Below are positions 62,734-64,000 of a stretch of DNA of 64,000 nucleotides, in pieces. Position 1 is the first letter of the stretch, and each line of letters begins with the position of its first letter. The notes beneath the pieces were generated by a model. It had not been told where the DNA came from. It was given only the letters and a program-made list of their open reading frames with translations, and made no database searches. The translations under genes and the position numbers were made by a program. The DNA comes from Bugula neritina (Eukaryota; Bryozoa; Gymnolaemata; Cheilostomatida; Bugulidae): NCBI GenBank assembly GCA_964035545.1, contig OZ037772.1, forward strand, positions 6,974,389-7,038,388, given 5' to 3'.

Positions 62734-63489
62734 CACAGGATAGTTAAGGGCATCCTCACTAAGAATATCATAAATGTCTCTCAAAATATAGTTCAGGTTC
62801 TTGAATAATATTGCTCTGCGGGTGGCATGCGTGTTGCCTACTTGTAATTGTTTAGCCTAAGATTAAACTACAACCAATAAGCAGCAACCTTCGTTAGGGC
62901 TGCGTTATCTATCAACATTCCATTATTGGTGCTACATAAACAAAGTACAAAGCAAGCTATTCATTATAGCCTGCCAGTTAGCTAGCCTGTAATTATTATG
63001 TAGGCGCCAATATCTTCTCATCCCTACGTGCTCAGTGAAGCGTGAAGTGCTGCTCGCTGCTAGTTTCTTATGAGAAAATTTGGCATTTTCAGTGTATAAA
63101 TCACCAATTTATGAGCAATCTAGCAGAGTTATTGAAAAAAGAAAAAAACTTACACTGGAGAAATATCTCAGGATTCCAGCAGTGCAATTTTTATTCAGAT
63201 ATCATGCTTTGCTGCTGAGATATTTTACTGGTACTGAAAAGTCAGCTTTTCAGGCAAAATTGGCCAAAATTGAGCAGTTTTTTGTCTATAACTTCGCAAA
63301 AAAAATGAAAATTGAAATTTCCAAAAAATTTACACTGGAGAAAAAGAAGATCTACAACATAGTTTTTAAATTTTGACTCTAGCACAATTAGGTGAGATTT
63401 TATTTTACTGTTACTGAATTCTTATATGATTACAATGCAAACCTCAGCAAGGCAGTTGCAGCTAAAAGGTTGCCCTTAACTATCCTGTG
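62734..63489 (+). mobile_element. 756-bp MITE, copy 2, inserted in the Gypsy pol gene
   Basis: Ends CACAGGATAGTTAAGGGCA on the left and its inverted match on the right, with TT on both sides (62732-62733 and 63490-63491). Removing it rejoins the pol frame across GRDGV and ATDLEKV, showing a clean insertion with a 2-bp duplication. Near-identical to copy 1 at 12260-13015 in the opposite orientation. Contains the same 98-codon open frame (63080-63376), which here starts with TTG, not ATG. Confidence 0.85.
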
Positions 63490-64000
63490 TTGCTACCGAT
63501 CTAGAGAAGGTACAAGCTGTGAAGGAGTGGACTTTCCCCCGTGACCTCCCTGAGTTGCGTGCATTCCTGGGCCTAGTAGGGTACTACCGGCAGTACATAC
63601 CTGGTTTCGCAGGAGTGGCTCAGCCGTTAAATCGGCTGACCGCAAAGGGAGTCCGGTGGCAGTGGACACAAGAAGAGCAGCAGGCATTCGACCACCTCAA
63701 GCAACAGCTAATAGAAGCGCCAATCCTGGCGTATCCTGATCCAGCCAAGGAGTACATCCTGGACACCGACGCCAGCAACCACAGCGTGGGAGCCGTCCTG
63801 TCTCAAGTCCAGGGTGGAAGTGAGGTGGTCGTGGCTTACTATAGCAAGACTCTTGCGGCCGCCAAGAAGAACTACTGCACCACTAGGAAGGAACTCCTAG
63901 CAGTAGTCAAGGTGGTCAAGCACTTTCGGCCATATCTGTATGCGAAATCGTTCCATTTGCGAACAGACCATGCATCACTGATATGGCTGTGTAAACGTGC

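Larger units (their letters stand above)
60763..64000 (+). mobile_element. pol: GC-rich Ty3/Gypsy-type element, degenerate, runs off the window
   Basis: Begins without an LTR. Protease: ATFLLDTGCTTNLLSRRL near 61262. RT spans about 62030-62730 (VKKKDGSWRFCVNYRRLN; FSTLDLLSGYWQVPF; GLPFGLTSAPATFQRLM), but the active site reads YLDN instead of YLDD. RNase H follows after a MITE insertion (DTDASNHSVGAVLSQ; RTDHASLIWL) up to the window end. Damage: TGA at 61335, a frameshift near 61750, TAG at 62302 and at 62545, and a 756-bp MITE at 62734-63489. The sequence is clearly more GC-rich than the host. The same family is at 13098-17170 in a more decayed form. A roughly 92-bp tandem repeat occurs at 60869-61033. 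Confidence 0.85.

Overview
The window is AT-rich animal nuclear DNA with spliced genes: GT-AG introns, short exons and abundant transposon debris. The protein families point to an invertebrate. A lophotrochozoan, perhaps a bryozoan, is my best guess, but the sequence alone does not settle the phylum.

The main content is a tandem cluster of one gene family, every copy on the minus strand. The family is a TRIM-like protein of about 595 residues: RING finger, two B-box-like zinc modules, a two-exon coiled coil, and a C-terminal NHL-like beta-propeller. It has seven coding exons with conserved lengths and phases (164 or 170, 160, 181, 200, 277, about 670, and 128-140 nt). I reconstructed eight copies, left to right: A (2641-3748, RING and B-boxes only), B (6482-18024, all exons present but the first splice donor is destroyed and intron 2 is 7.4 kb of transposons), C (20593-25692, intact), D (29539-30467, 3' fragment), E (31833-37173, complete except a one-base frameshift), F (42893-43716, 3' fragment), G (44901-56517, intact, with an LTR retrotransposon inside an intron) and H (60642-60762, coiled-coil fragment cut by a Gypsy element). 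Copies A, C and G share one type of 5' leader and upstream sequence; B and E share another. The spacers are duplicated with the genes; about 6.5 kb around C recurs around G.

Between and inside the genes lie many mobile elements. There are four Ty3/Gypsy-type elements: 10140-12257 (-), about 13100-17170 (-), 48029-52564 (+, with both LTRs) and 60763-64000 (+, GC-rich, running off the edge). Others are a 3.4-kb DNA transposon with 20-bp inverted ends at a TA target (39440-42825), two 756-bp MITEs in opposite orientation, a piggyBac-like MITE, a pair of hAT-like MITEs, a pair of mariner relics, a Penelope-like GIY-YIG fragment, tRNA-derived SINE-like sequence, and microsatellites. Because the host units are paralogous, several insertions can be compared with an empty site elsewhere in the window, which fixes their ends and target duplications.

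The points most worth following are: a UGA-CUA-G stop between gag and pol of the 48-52 kb element (a known readthrough context); the 3.4-kb TA-target transposon; a widened last cysteine pair in the RING of the only two intact TRIM-like genes; and two perfect hairpins that look like template-switch events. I see no rRNA, functional tRNA or CRISPR. I found no clearly new multi-gene system beyond this cluster and its transposons.
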